Source of the DNA: Acidobacteriota bacterium
GTDB lineage: Bacteria; Acidobacteriota; Terriglobia; Bryobacterales; Bryobacteraceae
Assembly (NCBI GenBank): GCA_016871015.1
Contig: VFZX01000042.1
Span: forward strand, 1-32,539
Direction of reading: 5' to 3'
Length of the DNA: 32,539 bases
Within the stretch, counting starts at the first letter, position 1. Each line of letters opens with the position of its first letter. Shown piece after piece: positions 8,519 through 16,411 of this stretch. The notes beneath the pieces were generated by a model that was given only the letters and a program-made list of their open reading frames with translations, had not been told where the DNA came from and did not search any database. The position numbers and the translations under genes were made by a program.

Positions 8519-9940
8519 CTACAGCACAAAATCCGGCCGCTGCCGGATCTCCATGCACCCCCGGCCCGTCGGCAGCACCTTCCCCGGATTTAGCCGACAC
8601 TCCGGATCGAACAGGTTCTTGAACCCCTGAATCATATCCAGCGAGTCGCTCGAAAACAGGTTCCCCATCAGCTCCATCTTCTCCATCCCCACACCGTGCT
8701 CCCCGGTGATCGATCCTCCCACCGAGATGCAGAAGTTCAGGATCTCGTCTCCCGCCGCCTTGGCACGGTCCGTATCCCCTGGTTTGCGCGCGTCGAAAAG
8801 GATGATCGGATGCAGATTGCCATCACCGGCGTGGAAGATATTGCTGATGCTCAGTCCGTACTTGGCCGAAACTCCCCGGATGAATTCGAGCGTCGGCGCG
8901 ATCTGCGTCCGCGGCACCACGCCATCCTGCACGTAGTAGAACGGGCTCACCCGTCCCACCGCTCCGAACGCGTTCTTGCGGCCCTTCCACAACAGGTCCC
9001 GCTCCTCGGCCGACTTGGCAACGCGGAACTCCCGTGCATTGCATGCCGCGCATACGTCGCGGATTTGCTCCACCTGCTCTTCCACCTGTTCGATGAGACC
9101 CTCCAGCTCGATCAACAGCACCGCTTCAGCGTCCATCGGGAATCCGGCGTGCGTCGCCTCTTCGACCATGCGAAGCATCACGCCGTCGAGCATCTCCACC
9201 GCCACCGGCGTGATCGCACGCGCCGTGATCTCGGCCACGGTCTGTCCGCAATCGCTTGCGGCGTCATAGATCGCCAGCAGCGTCTTGACCGACTCCGGTT
9301 GCCGCATCAGCCGGACAATCACTTTCGTGACGAAGGCCATCGTGCCTTCCGAGCCGGTGAACAGCCCCGTCAGGTCGTAGCCCGGAACATCCTGCGCCAT
9401 GCCACCCGTGTTGACGACAGTGCCGTCCATCAGCACGAGCTCCAGTCCGAGCACGTGATTCGTCGTCACGCCATAGGCCAGCGTGTGCGGCCCGCCGGCG
9501 TTCTCCGACACGTTTCCACCGATCGTGCAAGCGCGCTGGCTCGATGGATCCGGCGCGTAGAAGTACTTGTCGCCCTGCACTGCCAGTGTGATGTCCAGGT
9601 TCACCACTCCCGGCTGGACCACGGCCCGTTCGTTGGCGAGATCGATCTCCAGGATCTGGTTCATTCGCGAGAACGACACCGTGATTCCGCCGGCGCGCGG
9701 AATCGCCCCGCCGCTCAACCCGGTACCCGCCCCGCGCCCGACGATCGGCACCCCATGCTTCCCCGTGATCTTGACGATCGCCACCACATCCTCAGTCGAC
9801 CGGGGAAACACGACCATCTCCGGCCGGTGCTTGTCGACACCACCGTCGTACTCATAGAGGACCAGGTCCTCGGCACGATCCAGGTAGTTGCGGGCTCCGA
9901 GCAGCCGCTCCAGCTCTTCCCTAGCCGCTGCCGGAACCAT
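8519..9940 (-). CDS. glcD: FAD-linked oxidase, glycolate/D-lactate dehydrogenase subunit GlcD
   Basis: A 473-residue member of the vanillyl-alcohol-oxidase superfamily that oxidises 2-hydroxy acids such as glycolate or D-lactate. The N-terminal half holds the FAD-binding PCMH domain: PEMVVFPRSTEDVVAIV, VPIVGRGAGTGLSGG (FAD pyrophosphate loop), PDPSSQRACTIGGNVSENAGG and YGVTTNHVLGLELV. The C-terminal half is the oxidase cap, with FHAGDGNLHPIILFD and SITGEHGVGMEKMELM, whose His residues belong to the active site. GlcE and GlcF partners are not in the window, so it may act alone like D-lactate dehydrogenases or with distant partners. Its ATG overlaps the stop of the upstream TlpA-like gene by one base (TGATG), which indicates translational coupling. 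Confidence 0.93.
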   Translation of the reverse strand: MVPAAAREELERLLGARNYLDRAEDLVLYEYDGGVDKHRPEMVVFPRSTEDVVAIVKITGKHGVPIVGRGAGTGLSGGAIPRAGGITVSFSRMNQILEIDLANERAVVQPGVVNLDITLAVQGDKYFYAPDPSSQRACTIGGNVSENAGGPHTLAYGVTTNHVLGLELVLMDGTVVNTGGMAQDVPGYDLTGLFTGSEGTMAFVTKVIVRLMRQPESVKTLLAIYDAASDCGQTVAEITARAITPVAVEMLDGVMLRMVEEATHAGFPMDAEAVLLIELEGLIEQVEEQVEQIRDVCAACNAREFRVAKSAEERDLLWKGRKNAFGAVGRVSPFYYVQDGVVPRTQIAPTLEFIRGVSAKYGLSISNIFHAGDGNLHPIILFDARKPGDTDRAKAAGDEILNFCISVGGSITGEHGVGMEKMELMGNLFSSDSLDMIQGFKNLFDPECRLNPGKVLPTGRGCMEIRQRPDFVL

Positions 9941-10446
9941 CAGAGCAGCGTCTTCAGGAAGCGGATCATTTCCTCTTCCTTCCAGTCGGCGCCGATGATC
10001 TTCTGTACCACCTTGCCGTCCTTGATCACATAGGTTTCGGGAACGCGATAGGTTCCAAACGAGTCGGAGATCGACGCGCTCTCGTCGCGCGCGGTCAGGA
10101 ACGTCACGCCGAACCGCTTGAGGAAGGACTTGTACTTCTCCTCCTTCTTATCGATGCTGATGCCCATCACTACCAGTCCCCGGTCCTTTAGCTCCCGGTG
10201 CAACTGTTCGAGGGCCGGAGTCTCTTTGACGCAGGGCGGACACCATGTGGCCCAGAAGTTGAGCACCAGCACTTTGCCGCCGAAGCTCGACAACGAAATC
10301 CGCATGCCGTTATCGGCGCGGATACTGAACTCCGGGGCGCGGTCGCCCACCTGAATCGTGCGGTCGCGGGTCACGTCCCACAGGACCACCGACAGCACGG
10401 CCAACGCCGCCGCCATCGCCATCTGCAGGAACCTGTCAGTAGTCAT
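9940..10446 (-). CDS. Membrane-anchored TlpA/ResA-type thiol-disulfide oxidoreductase
   Basis: A 168-residue redoxin. Residues about 7-24 form one hydrophobic segment (FLQMAMAAALAVLSVVLW), an uncleaved anchor or signal, so the domain faces the periplasm. GDRAPEFSIRADNG starts the AhpC/TSA-redoxin fold. FWATWCPPCVKETP carries the active-site pair Cys69 and Cys72. VPETYVIKDGKVV contains the conserved cis-Pro that faces the active site. Relatives reduce cytochrome c apoprotein disulfides or other periplasmic partners; no cytochrome maturation gene is adjacent, so the partner is unknown. It is the first gene of the minus-strand unit with glcD and is divergent from the pterin operon. Confidence 0.9.
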   Translation of the reverse strand: MTTDRFLQMAMAAALAVLSVVLWDVTRDRTIQVGDRAPEFSIRADNGMRISLSSFGGKVLVLNFWATWCPPCVKETPALEQLHRELKDRGLVVMGISIDKKEEKYKSFLKRFGVTFLTARDESASISDSFGTYRVPETYVIKDGKVVQKIIGADWKEEEMIRFLKTLL

Positions 10447-10459
10447 GGGCCAAATTTGT

Positions 10460-10474
10460 ATTCTAGTAGAGAAT
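10460..10474. promoter_or_regulatory. Divergent intergenic element: inverted repeat over a -10-like site
   Basis: In the 65-nt gap between the divergent tlpA-like and pterin genes, ATTCT and AGAAT form a perfect inverted repeat with a 5-nt centre. On the minus strand the same place reads TAGAAT (10465-10460), a -10-like hexamer 13 nt before the redoxin start. It could be an operator overlapping a promoter. The arms are short, so chance is possible. Confidence 0.25.
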
Positions 10475-10511
10475 CGAACGGTGCCGCCGCGGCATCAGAT
10501 CGGATGACGGA

Positions 10512-10922
10512 ATGTATATCACCCGGACAGCCGAATTCTCGGCTTCGCACGCCTGCTACCGGCCGGATTGGAGCGGGGAGCGCAACCGCGAAGTCTACGG
10601 AGAATCTTCGAACCCTCGCGGCCACGGCCACAACTACCAGTTGGAAGTGACGCTCGAGGGCGAACCCGATCCTGTCACCGGAATGGTGCTCGATCTCAAG
10701 GAGCTCAAGGAGATCATCCATAACGAAGTGATCGAGCCCTTTGATCACCGCTTCTTGAATCACGAGGTCCCGCCGTTCGACCGCGTCGTGCCGACTCCGG
10801 AGAATATCGCCCGCGAGATTTGGCGGCGGCTCTCTCCCCGCTTCAACGGGTCCGGCGGGCCGCGCCTGGCCAACATCCGCCTGTTTGAGACCGCGGACCT
10901 GTTTGTGGACTACGCGGAATGA
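10512..10922 (+). CDS. 6-pyruvoyl-tetrahydropterin synthase/QueD family protein, paralogue A (catalytic Cys replaced by Ser)
   Basis: A 136-residue T-fold protein of the PTPS/QueD family, which acts on 7,8-dihydroneopterin triphosphate. The zinc ligands are present: His13 (FSASH) and His38/His40 (GHGH). The Asp-His pair of the catalytic triad is present as Asp78-His79 (FDHRFLN). The pterin-binding Glu residues are present in PTPENIA and FETAD. The catalytic Cys, expected six residues before the first His of HGH, is Ser32 (YGESSNPRGHGH). Cys15 next to the zinc His is the only nearby thiol. The stop overlaps the start of paralogue B (ATGA), and folE follows. Alone it should be catalytically weak by the known mechanism; a role as partner of paralogue B is inferred. 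Confidence 0.88.
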   Translation: MYITRTAEFSASHACYRPDWSGERNREVYGESSNPRGHGHNYQLEVTLEGEPDPVTGMVLDLKELKEIIHNEVIEPFDHRFLNHEVPPFDRVVPTPENIAREIWRRLSPRFNGSGGPRLANIRLFETADLFVDYAE

Positions 10923-11344
10923 CCCGCGTCACACGCGAGTACCGCTTTGCCGCGTCGCACCGGCTCCACTCGGACCTCCTGCCAGCCGCCGACAATCAGC
11001 GGATCTTCGGCAAGTGCAACAATCCCTACGGGCATGGGCACGACTATGTCTTGCAGGTGTCGGTGTCCGGTCCGGTTGACCCCGATACGGGCTTGGTGTG
11101 CCGGCTGGCGGCGATTGATGCCGTGGTCGAGCAACAGGTTCTGCGCCATGTGCGTGATCAGGACCTCAATTGCTGGGATGAGTTCGCCTCGCTGGTTCCG
11201 ACCACTGAGAACCTCGCCGTAGTAGTCCGACGCCGGCTGTCCGGGGCCTGGCAGGTGGCGTTCCCCGATGGGCCCGGCCTCTGCGGTGTCCGGATTCTTG
11301 AAACCAAACGAAACACAGTGGAATGGAGATTGCCTTGTCGATAG
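10919..11344 (+). CDS. 6-pyruvoyl-tetrahydropterin synthase/QueD family protein, paralogue B (catalytic His replaced by Gln)
   Basis: A 141-residue second copy of the family. Zinc ligands His14 (FAASH) and His39/His41 are present. The catalytic Cys33 is present with the Cys-x5-His-Gly-His spacing of animal 6-pyruvoyl-tetrahydropterin synthases ([12 protein letters not shown]). Both Glu motifs (PTTENLA, LETKRNT) are kept. The triad His is missing: where family members have Asp-His, this one has Asp80-Gln81 (RDQDLN). It overlaps paralogue A by 4 nt and folE by 22 nt, so the three products are probably made together. The pathway could lead to tetrahydrobiopterin-like cofactors or to 6-carboxytetrahydropterin for deazapurines; no QueC, QueE or sepiapterin reductase gene is in view. 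Confidence 0.88.
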   Translation: MTRVTREYRFAASHRLHSDLLPAADNQRIFGKCNNPYGHGHDYVLQVSVSGPVDPDTGLVCRLAAIDAVVEQQVLRHVRDQDLNCWDEFASLVPTTENLAVVVRRRLSGAWQVAFPDGPGLCGVRILETKRNTVEWRLPCR

Positions 11345-11892
11345 CGGCACAAATGGAGCAGGTCTTGCGTGGCTTGGGAGAGGATCCTCAGCGCGACGGC
11401 CTGCTGCGGACTCCACAGCGCGCCCAAAAGGCGCTGGAGTTCCTGACGAGCGGATATCAAGCCGATATCAGGAAAATCATCAATGGCGCGCTGTTCGAAG
11501 TCAAGCATGACGAGATGGTGATCGTTAAAGACGTCGAGTTCTACAGCCTCTGCGAGCACCACATGCTTCCGTTCTTCGGACGCATGCACGTCGCCTATTT
11601 GCCCAAGGACCGCGTGATCGGGCTCAGCAAAATCCCCCGGATTATCGACGCGTTCGCCCGCCGGCTTCAAGTTCAGGAGCGGTTGACGACGCAAGTGGCC
11701 GAAGCGATCCAGTCCGCCGTCGAGCCCCATGGCGTCGGAGTTATTTGCGAGGCGCGCCACTTCTGCATGATGATGCGGGGAGTCGAAAAACAGGGATCCT
11801 CCACGGTCACCTCGGCGATGCTCGGGGCGTTCAGGACGCAGCAGGCATCGCGCCAGGAGTTCCTGTCGCTGGTCCGGGAGACATCCCGCTGA
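11323..11892 (+). CDS. folE: GTP cyclohydrolase I
   Basis: GTP cyclohydrolase I opens the GTP imidazole ring and forms 7,8-dihydroneopterin triphosphate, the substrate of the two proteins encoded just upstream. The 189-residue protein is full length for the compact bacterial form. [10 protein letters not shown] contains zinc ligands Cys77 and His80 with catalytic His79; [11 protein letters not shown] contains zinc ligand Cys148. [23 protein letters not shown] and TSAMLGAF are family-typical. The chosen ATG lies inside the end of paralogue B (22-nt overlap), consistent with coupling in a pterin operon. A TTG at 11334 is a possible later start. Confidence 0.96.
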   Translation: MEIALSIAAQMEQVLRGLGEDPQRDGLLRTPQRAQKALEFLTSGYQADIRKIINGALFEVKHDEMVIVKDVEFYSLCEHHMLPFFGRMHVAYLPKDRVIGLSKIPRIIDAFARRLQVQERLTTQVAEAIQSAVEPHGVGVICEARHFCMMMRGVEKQGSSTVTSAMLGAFRTQQASRQEFLSLVRETSR

Positions 11893-11894
11893 AG

Positions 11895-11900
11895 TAAAAT
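11895..11900 (+). promoter_or_regulatory. TAAAAT -10-like element before the 11909 gene
   Basis: TAAAAT begins 2 nt after the folE stop and ends 8 nt before the next ATG, the distance expected for a very short or leaderless transcript. GGAG between it and the ATG could also act as a ribosome site, so both readings are possible. Confidence 0.35.
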
Positions 11901-11908
11901 GACTGGAG

Positions 11909-12271
11909 ATGCCCGAATCGTTTCGTGAGTTCGAAGCGGCCGATCCGTTCGGAAAAACGCTTCAAGTCAAATTCGTGTGGCTCCAGACCGCCATTTCGAT
12001 CCGTCATGCCGACGCGGTGGACGTGAAGTTCACCCTGCTCGACGGCGCCTACCGTGATGAAAAGGTGATTGCCCTGCCGCATCCGGTGCTGCGTGCGATG
12101 GCGGGCACTAGCGGACGGCCCTTGTCCGACGCCTGGGTCTCGAAGCTCGCTGCCTCGCACCTCAGGCGGATGATCGAGACCGGTGAGGACATGGAGAAGC
12201 CGCTCGTCACCATGTCCACGGCCGATATCGAAGCCGCCGATTCCAGGCTTCGCGAAGCCGCCGCGGCGTGA
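11909..12271 (+). CDS. Small protein of unknown function
   Basis: A 120-residue soluble protein that I do not recognise. It has no signal peptide or membrane segment. The first half has beta-like segments (TLQVKFVWLQTAISI, AVDVKFTLLD); the second is helical and charged (VSKLAASHLRRMIETGEDM, ADIEAADSRLREAAAA) and ends in an Ala-rich helix. GGAG lies 3 nt before the ATG and TAAAAT 8 nt before it. It follows folE by 16 nt, so it may belong to the pterin operon or have its own promoter. Third-position GC matches its neighbours, which supports it as a real gene. Confidence 0.7.
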   Translation: MPESFREFEAADPFGKTLQVKFVWLQTAISIRHADAVDVKFTLLDGAYRDEKVIALPHPVLRAMAGTSGRPLSDAWVSKLAASHLRRMIETGEDMEKPLVTMSTADIEAADSRLREAAAA

Positions 12272-12355
12272 CGGTTCCCGGAAATTCATCGAGCCGCCCA
12301 GCCGCCCGGCCGTTGGCGCTAGACTGATCACTGGAGACCGTATGGAGATTGGTTG

Positions 12356-12781
12356 TTGGGACTGCTGAACCTCTCTGTCAAGGGAGAGTATGCGCTGCTG
12401 GCGGTACTCGACCTGGCGATGAACAAATCCGGTGATCCGGTGAAGATCGCCGCCATCGCGTCGCGGCAAAACATTCCGCAAAAATTCCTTGAGCTGATTC
12501 TCGCGTCGCTCAAGCAGGGGGGATTCGTTGAGTCGCGCAGAGGCGCTGAAGGCGGGTACTTGCTGGCCCGCCCGGCGGACCGGATCCGCGTGGGAGACGT
12601 ATTGCGCCATATCGAGGGCCGCCCCGAACGAAACCATGTTCGTGGTGAGTCGGCCTTCATCCGCATCTGGCAACAGGCGGAGTCGGCCCTGGGCGACGTT
12701 CTCGACAATCACAACTTCGCCGACATCGCACGCCAGTGGAGCGAGCGCCAGAGCGCCTACGTTCCCAACTGGGACATTTGA
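12356..12781 (+). CDS. Rrf2-family transcription regulator, CymR-like (no cysteines)
   Basis: A 141-residue winged-helix regulator. LSVKGEYALLAVLDLA matches the first helix of Rrf2 proteins. IAAIASRQNIPQKFLELILASL is the helix-turn-helix with recognition helix. GFVESRRGAEGGYLLARP is the wing, and VGDVLRHIEG starts the dimer helix. There are no cysteines, so it cannot hold the Fe-S cluster of IscR/NsrR; this and its place 26 nt before cysK fit CymR, the master regulator of cysteine metabolism that uses CysK as co-regulator in Bacillus. The C-terminus is ...VPNWDI with a terminal Ile. No ATG is in frame; TTG 12356 has GGAG 8 nt upstream, TTG 12353 is the alternative. The gene symbol is withheld because the phylum is distant. 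Confidence 0.88.
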   Translation: MGLLNLSVKGEYALLAVLDLAMNKSGDPVKIAAIASRQNIPQKFLELILASLKQGGFVESRRGAEGGYLLARPADRIRVGDVLRHIEGRPERNHVRGESAFIRIWQQAESALGDVLDNHNFADIARQWSERQSAYVPNWDI

Positions 12782-12807
12782 CTTGATCGAAGAATGGGAC
12801 TAAGAAA

Positions 12808-13761
12808 GTGATCTACGACGACAATTCACTCAGTATCGGCCGCACGCCGATGGTCCGCCTGGGCCGCCTTGCCAACGGGCTGGACTGCGAGATCTTTGGC
12901 AAGATCGAGGGGCGCAATCCGGCCTACTCGGTGAAGTGCCGCATCGGCGCCTCGATGATCTGGGACGCTGAGAAGCGCGGCATTCTCAAACCGGGCAAGG
13001 AGCTCATCGAGCCGACCAGCGGAAACACCGGAATCGCGCTCGCGTTTGTCGCCGCCGCGCGCGGATATCCCATCACGCTCACCATGCCGGAGACGATGTC
13101 CATCGAGCGGCGCAAAGTTCTCAAGGCCTTTGGCGCCAAGCTCCTGCTCACCGAAGGCGCGCTCGGCATGAAGGGCGCCATTACCGCCGCCGAGCAGGCG
13201 GCCGCTGCCGAGCCCAACCGCTTCGTGCTGCTACAACAGTTCAAGAACCCCGCCAACCCGGAAATCCACGTCAAGACGACCGGGCCGGAAATCTGGGAAG
13301 ACATGGAAGGGCGCGTCGACGTGCTGGTCTCCGGAGTCGGGACCGGCGGCACTATCTCCGGCGTGTCGCGATACATCAAACACGTCAAGGGACAGAAGCT
13401 GCTCTCGGTGGGCGTTGAGCCGTCGGCCAGTCCCGTGATCACCCAGACCCTGGCCAAACAAGCGGCCAAGCCGGGGCCGCACAAGATCCAGGGCATTGGC
13501 GCCGGATTCATCCCAGACACTCTCGATCTCGCCATGGTGGACCGTGTCGAGATGGTCAGCAACGAGGAAGCGATCGACGTGGCGCGCCGCCTGTCCCGCG
13601 AGGAAGGAATCCTGTCCGGCATCTCCTGTGGGGCCGCCGCGGCCGTCGCACTGCGGATCGCGCGGGAACCGGGTATGGCTGGAAAGCGAATGGTGGTGAT
13701 CCTGCCCGATTCAGGAGAACGCTATCTCAGTTCCGTGCTCTACGAGGGGATGTTTGACTGA
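12808..13761 (+). CDS. cysK: Cysteine synthase A (O-acetylserine sulfhydrylase)
   Basis: This PLP enzyme makes L-cysteine from O-acetylserine and sulfide. The 317-residue protein follows enterobacterial CysK closely along its length: [20 protein letters not shown] with PLP-binding Lys43, [12 protein letters not shown] (substrate-binding loop), [28 protein letters not shown] (PLP phosphate loop), [11 protein letters not shown] and [11 protein letters not shown]. The start is GTG at 12808; upstream in-frame alternatives would enter the end of the regulator gene. The Rrf2/CymR-like gene ends 26 nt before, suggesting one operon and possible feedback through a CysK-regulator complex, as known in Firmicutes. 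Pyridoxal phosphate for it would come from PdxST, also encoded in this window. Confidence 0.97.
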   Translation: MIYDDNSLSIGRTPMVRLGRLANGLDCEIFGKIEGRNPAYSVKCRIGASMIWDAEKRGILKPGKELIEPTSGNTGIALAFVAAARGYPITLTMPETMSIERRKVLKAFGAKLLLTEGALGMKGAITAAEQAAAAEPNRFVLLQQFKNPANPEIHVKTTGPEIWEDMEGRVDVLVSGVGTGGTISGVSRYIKHVKGQKLLSVGVEPSASPVITQTLAKQAAKPGPHKIQGIGAGFIPDTLDLAMVDRVEMVSNEEAIDVARRLSREEGILSGISCGAAAAVALRIAREPGMAGKRMVVILPDSGERYLSSVLYEGMFD

Positions 13762-13778
13762 AGGGGAACTGATTGAGG

Positions 13779-13823
13779 AATCGGGCGCCTTGATTGGGTG
13801 ATGAGGGGTGAGGGCGCCCGATT
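13779..13823 (+). terminator. Hairpin downstream of cysK
   Basis: AATCGGGCGCC and GGCGCCCGATT form a perfect 11-bp inverted repeat with a 23-nt loop, starting 18 nt after the cysK stop. No T-run follows, so it is not a classical intrinsic terminator; it may stabilise the 3' end or end transcription with Rho. A smaller perfect hairpin, CCCTCG-ATG-CGAGGG, lies at 13893-13907. Confidence 0.45.
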
Positions 13824-13930
13824 GTCGTAACGGGGATAATGGTAAGGCGATGAGGGGTACCGGGGTGTTACGCATTGAGAGAGTTTAATGTACCCTCGAT
13901 GCGAGGGCGAATAAAAATCGAAAATTCTGC

Positions 13931-13959
13931 TTGACGCCAGTCCGCAGGCGGGTTATTCT
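13931..13959 (+). promoter_or_regulatory. Sigma-70-like promoter for the DUF72 gene
   Basis: TTGACG (13931-13936) and TATTCT (13954-13959) are separated by exactly 17 nt, with five and four matches to consensus. Transcription would begin near 13966, about 19 nt before the ATG at 13985. Confidence 0.6.
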
Positions 13960-13984
13960 GAAGGCGAATAAAGAGCGAATACAA

Positions 13985-14878
13985 ATGCCTTCAAACGTAG
14001 TCAGCCCTGTTCTTCGAATCGGTCCCTGTGGATGGCTCCACAAGGACTGGGAGGGCTTGGTGTATCCCAAACCGGCGCCGTTCGGATTCCATCCGCTGGA
14101 GTACCTCGCCGACCGGTTCGATACCGTCGAGATTTCGCAGTCGTTCGGCGAGTTCATCCGTCCGCAGCTTGCCCGCCTCTGGGCTGCCAAAGCCGCCCAC
14201 AACCGGGACTTCCAGTTCACCGCTCGGCTCCACCGGCAGTTCACCCATGAGCGTCTGCTGCACCCGGATGACATCCAGCGCTGGTCGGAAGGTCTGCTGC
14301 CGCTGCTCGAGGATGGAAAACTTGGTTGCGTTCTCATGCAGTTTCCCTCTGCATTCCGCTTCACTGCGGAAAACAAGGACTTCCTGATCCGGGTGCGGCG
14401 CGCCTTCCACCAGTTTCCGCTGGTTGCAGAACTGCGGCACGAAAGCTGGACCGTGCCAGAAGCAACCGGCACGCTGATCGACTACCACGTCGGATTTTGC
14501 AACCTCGACCAGCCGCGGACACTGCGTGCGACCAAGCCGGGCTCGATGCTCACCTGGAGGATCGGCATGGTGAAACTGCACGGCCCCGTGGCTGGCCCCG
14601 GCTTCGCCTCTTTCGATGACCGCCAGGAGCGTTCGAGCGGCAACAGCCACTTGTTCAGCCCGGAAGAGCTCCAAGCCTGGCGCACGCGGATCGACAAGTT
14701 CCTTCCCTTCAGCCAGTCTTCGTTTGTGATGTTCAACAACGACACGGGCGGAAAGGCTGTGGTGAACGCGCTCCAGATGCGCGCGCTCATGAAGGCCCAG
14801 CCCCAGCAGCTTCCACGGGCTCTGGCCCGCGCCTATCACACGGAGTTGCAGAGCCAGCCGCGTCTGTTCGCCGCCTAA
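13985..14878 (+). CDS. DUF72 family TIM-barrel-like protein
   Basis: A 297-residue protein of the DUF72 family (YecE-like), whose biochemical role is not settled. Family hallmarks seen are RIGPCGWLHKDWEGLVYP at the N-terminus, the first barrel strand DTVEISQSFG, FQFTARLHRQFTHE, CVLMQFPSAFRFT, LVAELRHESW and FVMFNNDTGGKAVVNALQM at the C-terminus. I start it at ATG 13985; the TTG at 13931 is rejected because it is the first base of the -35 element. Its stop overlaps that of the convergent HDOD gene by 4 nt. A nuclease or sugar-isomerase-like activity has been suggested for the fold, but nothing in this sequence decides it. Confidence 0.85.
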   Translation: MPSNVVSPVLRIGPCGWLHKDWEGLVYPKPAPFGFHPLEYLADRFDTVEISQSFGEFIRPQLARLWAAKAAHNRDFQFTARLHRQFTHERLLHPDDIQRWSEGLLPLLEDGKLGCVLMQFPSAFRFTAENKDFLIRVRRAFHQFPLVAELRHESWTVPEATGTLIDYHVGFCNLDQPRTLRATKPGSMLTWRIGMVKLHGPVAGPGFASFDDRQERSSGNSHLFSPEELQAWRTRIDKFLPFSQSSFVMFNNDTGGKAVVNALQMRALMKAQPQQLPRALARAYHTELQSQPRLFAA

Positions 14879-15723
14879 GCGGCGATCGCATCCACCTTGG
14901 ACTTGAGCTCGCTTGCCAGCTTGGCCGGATCCTCGGGGAAAGCTGCTCCAACCCTTTCCGGCAGCGATCCCCGGGCATCCTGGTAGGGGACCGGAGGCTT
15001 TGCCAGATCGTAACCAATGGCCGCGGCCATCCGGCTTGCCCACACAATAACCGCCACGAGATCGGGACGCGACGGATCCGGCTCCTCATGGTGCCGCGCA
15101 GCGGCCTGCCGGATCTCCTCCGGGAAGTTCCACATCTCGGCCAGCGCGTCGCCCGCCTCGCAGTGATTCAAGTCGAACAGGGCCTGCTCCTGTTGCAGCA
15201 GGTCGACCGGCTGGGTGCGGGCCCGCCGGAACATCTCGTCGTATTCATTGGGATAGTGGACCATCAGCCCGAACAGCCCAATGTGATGGAGTAGCCCGGC
15301 GGTGTAGGCGCGGTCGTGCTCGAACTGGATTCCGCGGGCAATCCGGTCGGCCAGATGTGCTGTAGCCAGGCTGTGACGCCAGCACTTTTGCAGGGATTCG
15401 ATTTTCATCGCAGGCTTGAAATATGTGGACATCGTGACCGCCATCGCAAGCTGGCGAATTTGCTCGAATCCCAGCAGCAGGATCGCATGTTGCAGGCTGC
15501 TCACCTGGGAGCTGAGTCCCATGGCTGCCGAGTTTGCGCGCCGCAAGATCTCGGCGCTTAACGCAGCGTCCGACCGGAGCAGGTCAACCAGTTGTTTTAC
15601 GTTCGCCGAGTCATTGTTCAGTGTCTTGAGGAGTTTGGTGGCGATGGCTGGAAACGCGGGGAGTTCCCGCAGAGCCCAGTGGTGATTTGCGAGTTCATCA
15701 GATGCAGCAGTTGTGGCGGCCAT
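14875..15723 (-). CDS. HDOD domain signalling protein
   Basis: A 282-residue cytoplasmic protein made mainly of an HDOD domain. Signs are ELPAFPAIATKLLKTLNND, VDLLRSDAALSAEILRRANSA, LQHAILLLGFEQIRQLAMAV, CWRHSLATAHLADRIA and LLHHIGLFGL. In the last, the metal-binding Asp of true HD phosphohydrolases (HD-IG) is His-His here, as in many HDOD proteins that signal without hydrolysis. The family is linked to cyclic-di-GMP, two-component and type IV pilus signalling. ATG 15723 is chosen because GAGG lies about 6 nt upstream; ATGs at 15747 and 15735 would add 8 or 4 residues. It is divergent from maf with a 45-nt gap. Confidence 0.85.
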   Translation of the reverse strand: MAATTAASDELANHHWALRELPAFPAIATKLLKTLNNDSANVKQLVDLLRSDAALSAEILRRANSAAMGLSSQVSSLQHAILLLGFEQIRQLAMAVTMSTYFKPAMKIESLQKCWRHSLATAHLADRIARGIQFEHDRAYTAGLLHHIGLFGLMVHYPNEYDEMFRRARTQPVDLLQQEQALFDLNHCEAGDALAEMWNFPEEIRQAAARHHEEPDPSRPDLVAVIVWASRMAAAIGYDLAKPPVPYQDARGSLPERVGAAFPEDPAKLASELKSKVDAIAA

Positions 15724-15756
15724 ACCGTCCCTCATCGGCCACTTCAAGCCTTTTGC

Positions 15757-15762
15757 TAGGAT
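15757..15762 (+). promoter_or_regulatory. TAGGAT -10-like element for maf
   Basis: TAGGAT ends exactly 6 nt before the maf ATG, with no Shine-Dalgarno between them. This spacing is expected for a leaderless mRNA and recurs in this window. Confidence 0.4.
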
Positions 15763-15768
15763 CTGCGT

Positions 15769-16368
15769 ATGTCTTTGATTCGGCGAATCGTGCTAGCCTC
15801 CGGTTCTCCCCGGCGGGCCGAACTGCTCACCCATGCGGGGATCCCGTTCCGGGTTTGCGTCCCGGGAGTTGCTGAATTTCGAATCATCGGAGAATCTCCC
15901 CAGGATTACGTCCGGAGGCTGGCACGCTTGAAGGCGCGGGCCGTCCACGCAGCGGCGGATGAAATCGTGCTCGCCGCCGACACAACGGTCATCGCGGAAG
16001 GGGAAATCCTGGAGAAGCCAACGTCTCCGGCCGATGCCAGGCGGATGCTCAGCCTTCTTTCCGGCCGTGTCCACGAGGTCAAGACCGGGATCTGCCTGCG
16101 GTTGGGGGGACGGGAGTGGGAGGACTGCGAAACAACACGGGTCCGGTTCCTGTCTCTCAGCCAGGCCGAGATCGATGAGTACGCCGCCTCCGGCGAGCCC
16201 ATGGACAAGGCCGGCGCCTACGGAATCCAGGGCCTGGCCTCCCGGTTCATCGACCGTATCGAGGGGTGCTACTTCAACGTCGTCGGGCTCCCCGTCTCGC
16301 TCGTGTGGCGCTACTTGGCATGTGTCTCAGAGGAAAACCCTGGCGTCCGGTTAAAATCCGGTGTATAA
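15769..16368 (+). CDS. maf: Maf nucleoside triphosphate pyrophosphatase (dTTP/UTP type likely)
   Basis: Maf proteins hydrolyse dTTP, UTP or modified nucleotides to monophosphates and are linked to septum arrest and nucleotide-pool cleaning. The 199-residue protein starts IVLASGSPRRAELL (substrate loop Ser-x-Ser-Pro-Arg-Arg). It has YVRRLARLKA, LAADTTVIAEGEILEKP with catalytic Asp71, and MLSLLSGRVHEVKTGICL. GEPMDKAGAYGIQGLA and IEGCYFNVVGLPV are typical of the YhdE/MafA subgroup that prefers dTTP and UTP. No ribosome site precedes the ATG; TAGGAT stands 6 nt upstream. Confidence 0.94.
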   Translation: MSLIRRIVLASGSPRRAELLTHAGIPFRVCVPGVAEFRIIGESPQDYVRRLARLKARAVHAAADEIVLAADTTVIAEGEILEKPTSPADARRMLSLLSGRVHEVKTGICLRLGGREWEDCETTRVRFLSLSQAEIDEYAASGEPMDKAGAYGIQGLASRFIDRIEGCYFNVVGLPVSLVWRYLACVSEENPGVRLKSGV

Positions 16369-16411
16369 AACAGAAGTGAGGCTATTTGTTTGCGGAGGGC
16401 CTGAGGACGGC

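Noticed and set aside
13931-13984. Upstream TTG start for the DUF72 gene
   Set aside because: The TTG is part of a good -35 element; family sequence begins after ATG 13985.
13762-13984. Possible small RNA or riboswitch between cysK and the DUF72 gene
   Set aside because: Two perfect hairpins are present, but I see no known riboswitch core, no T-run terminator, and the distal part is explained by a promoter.
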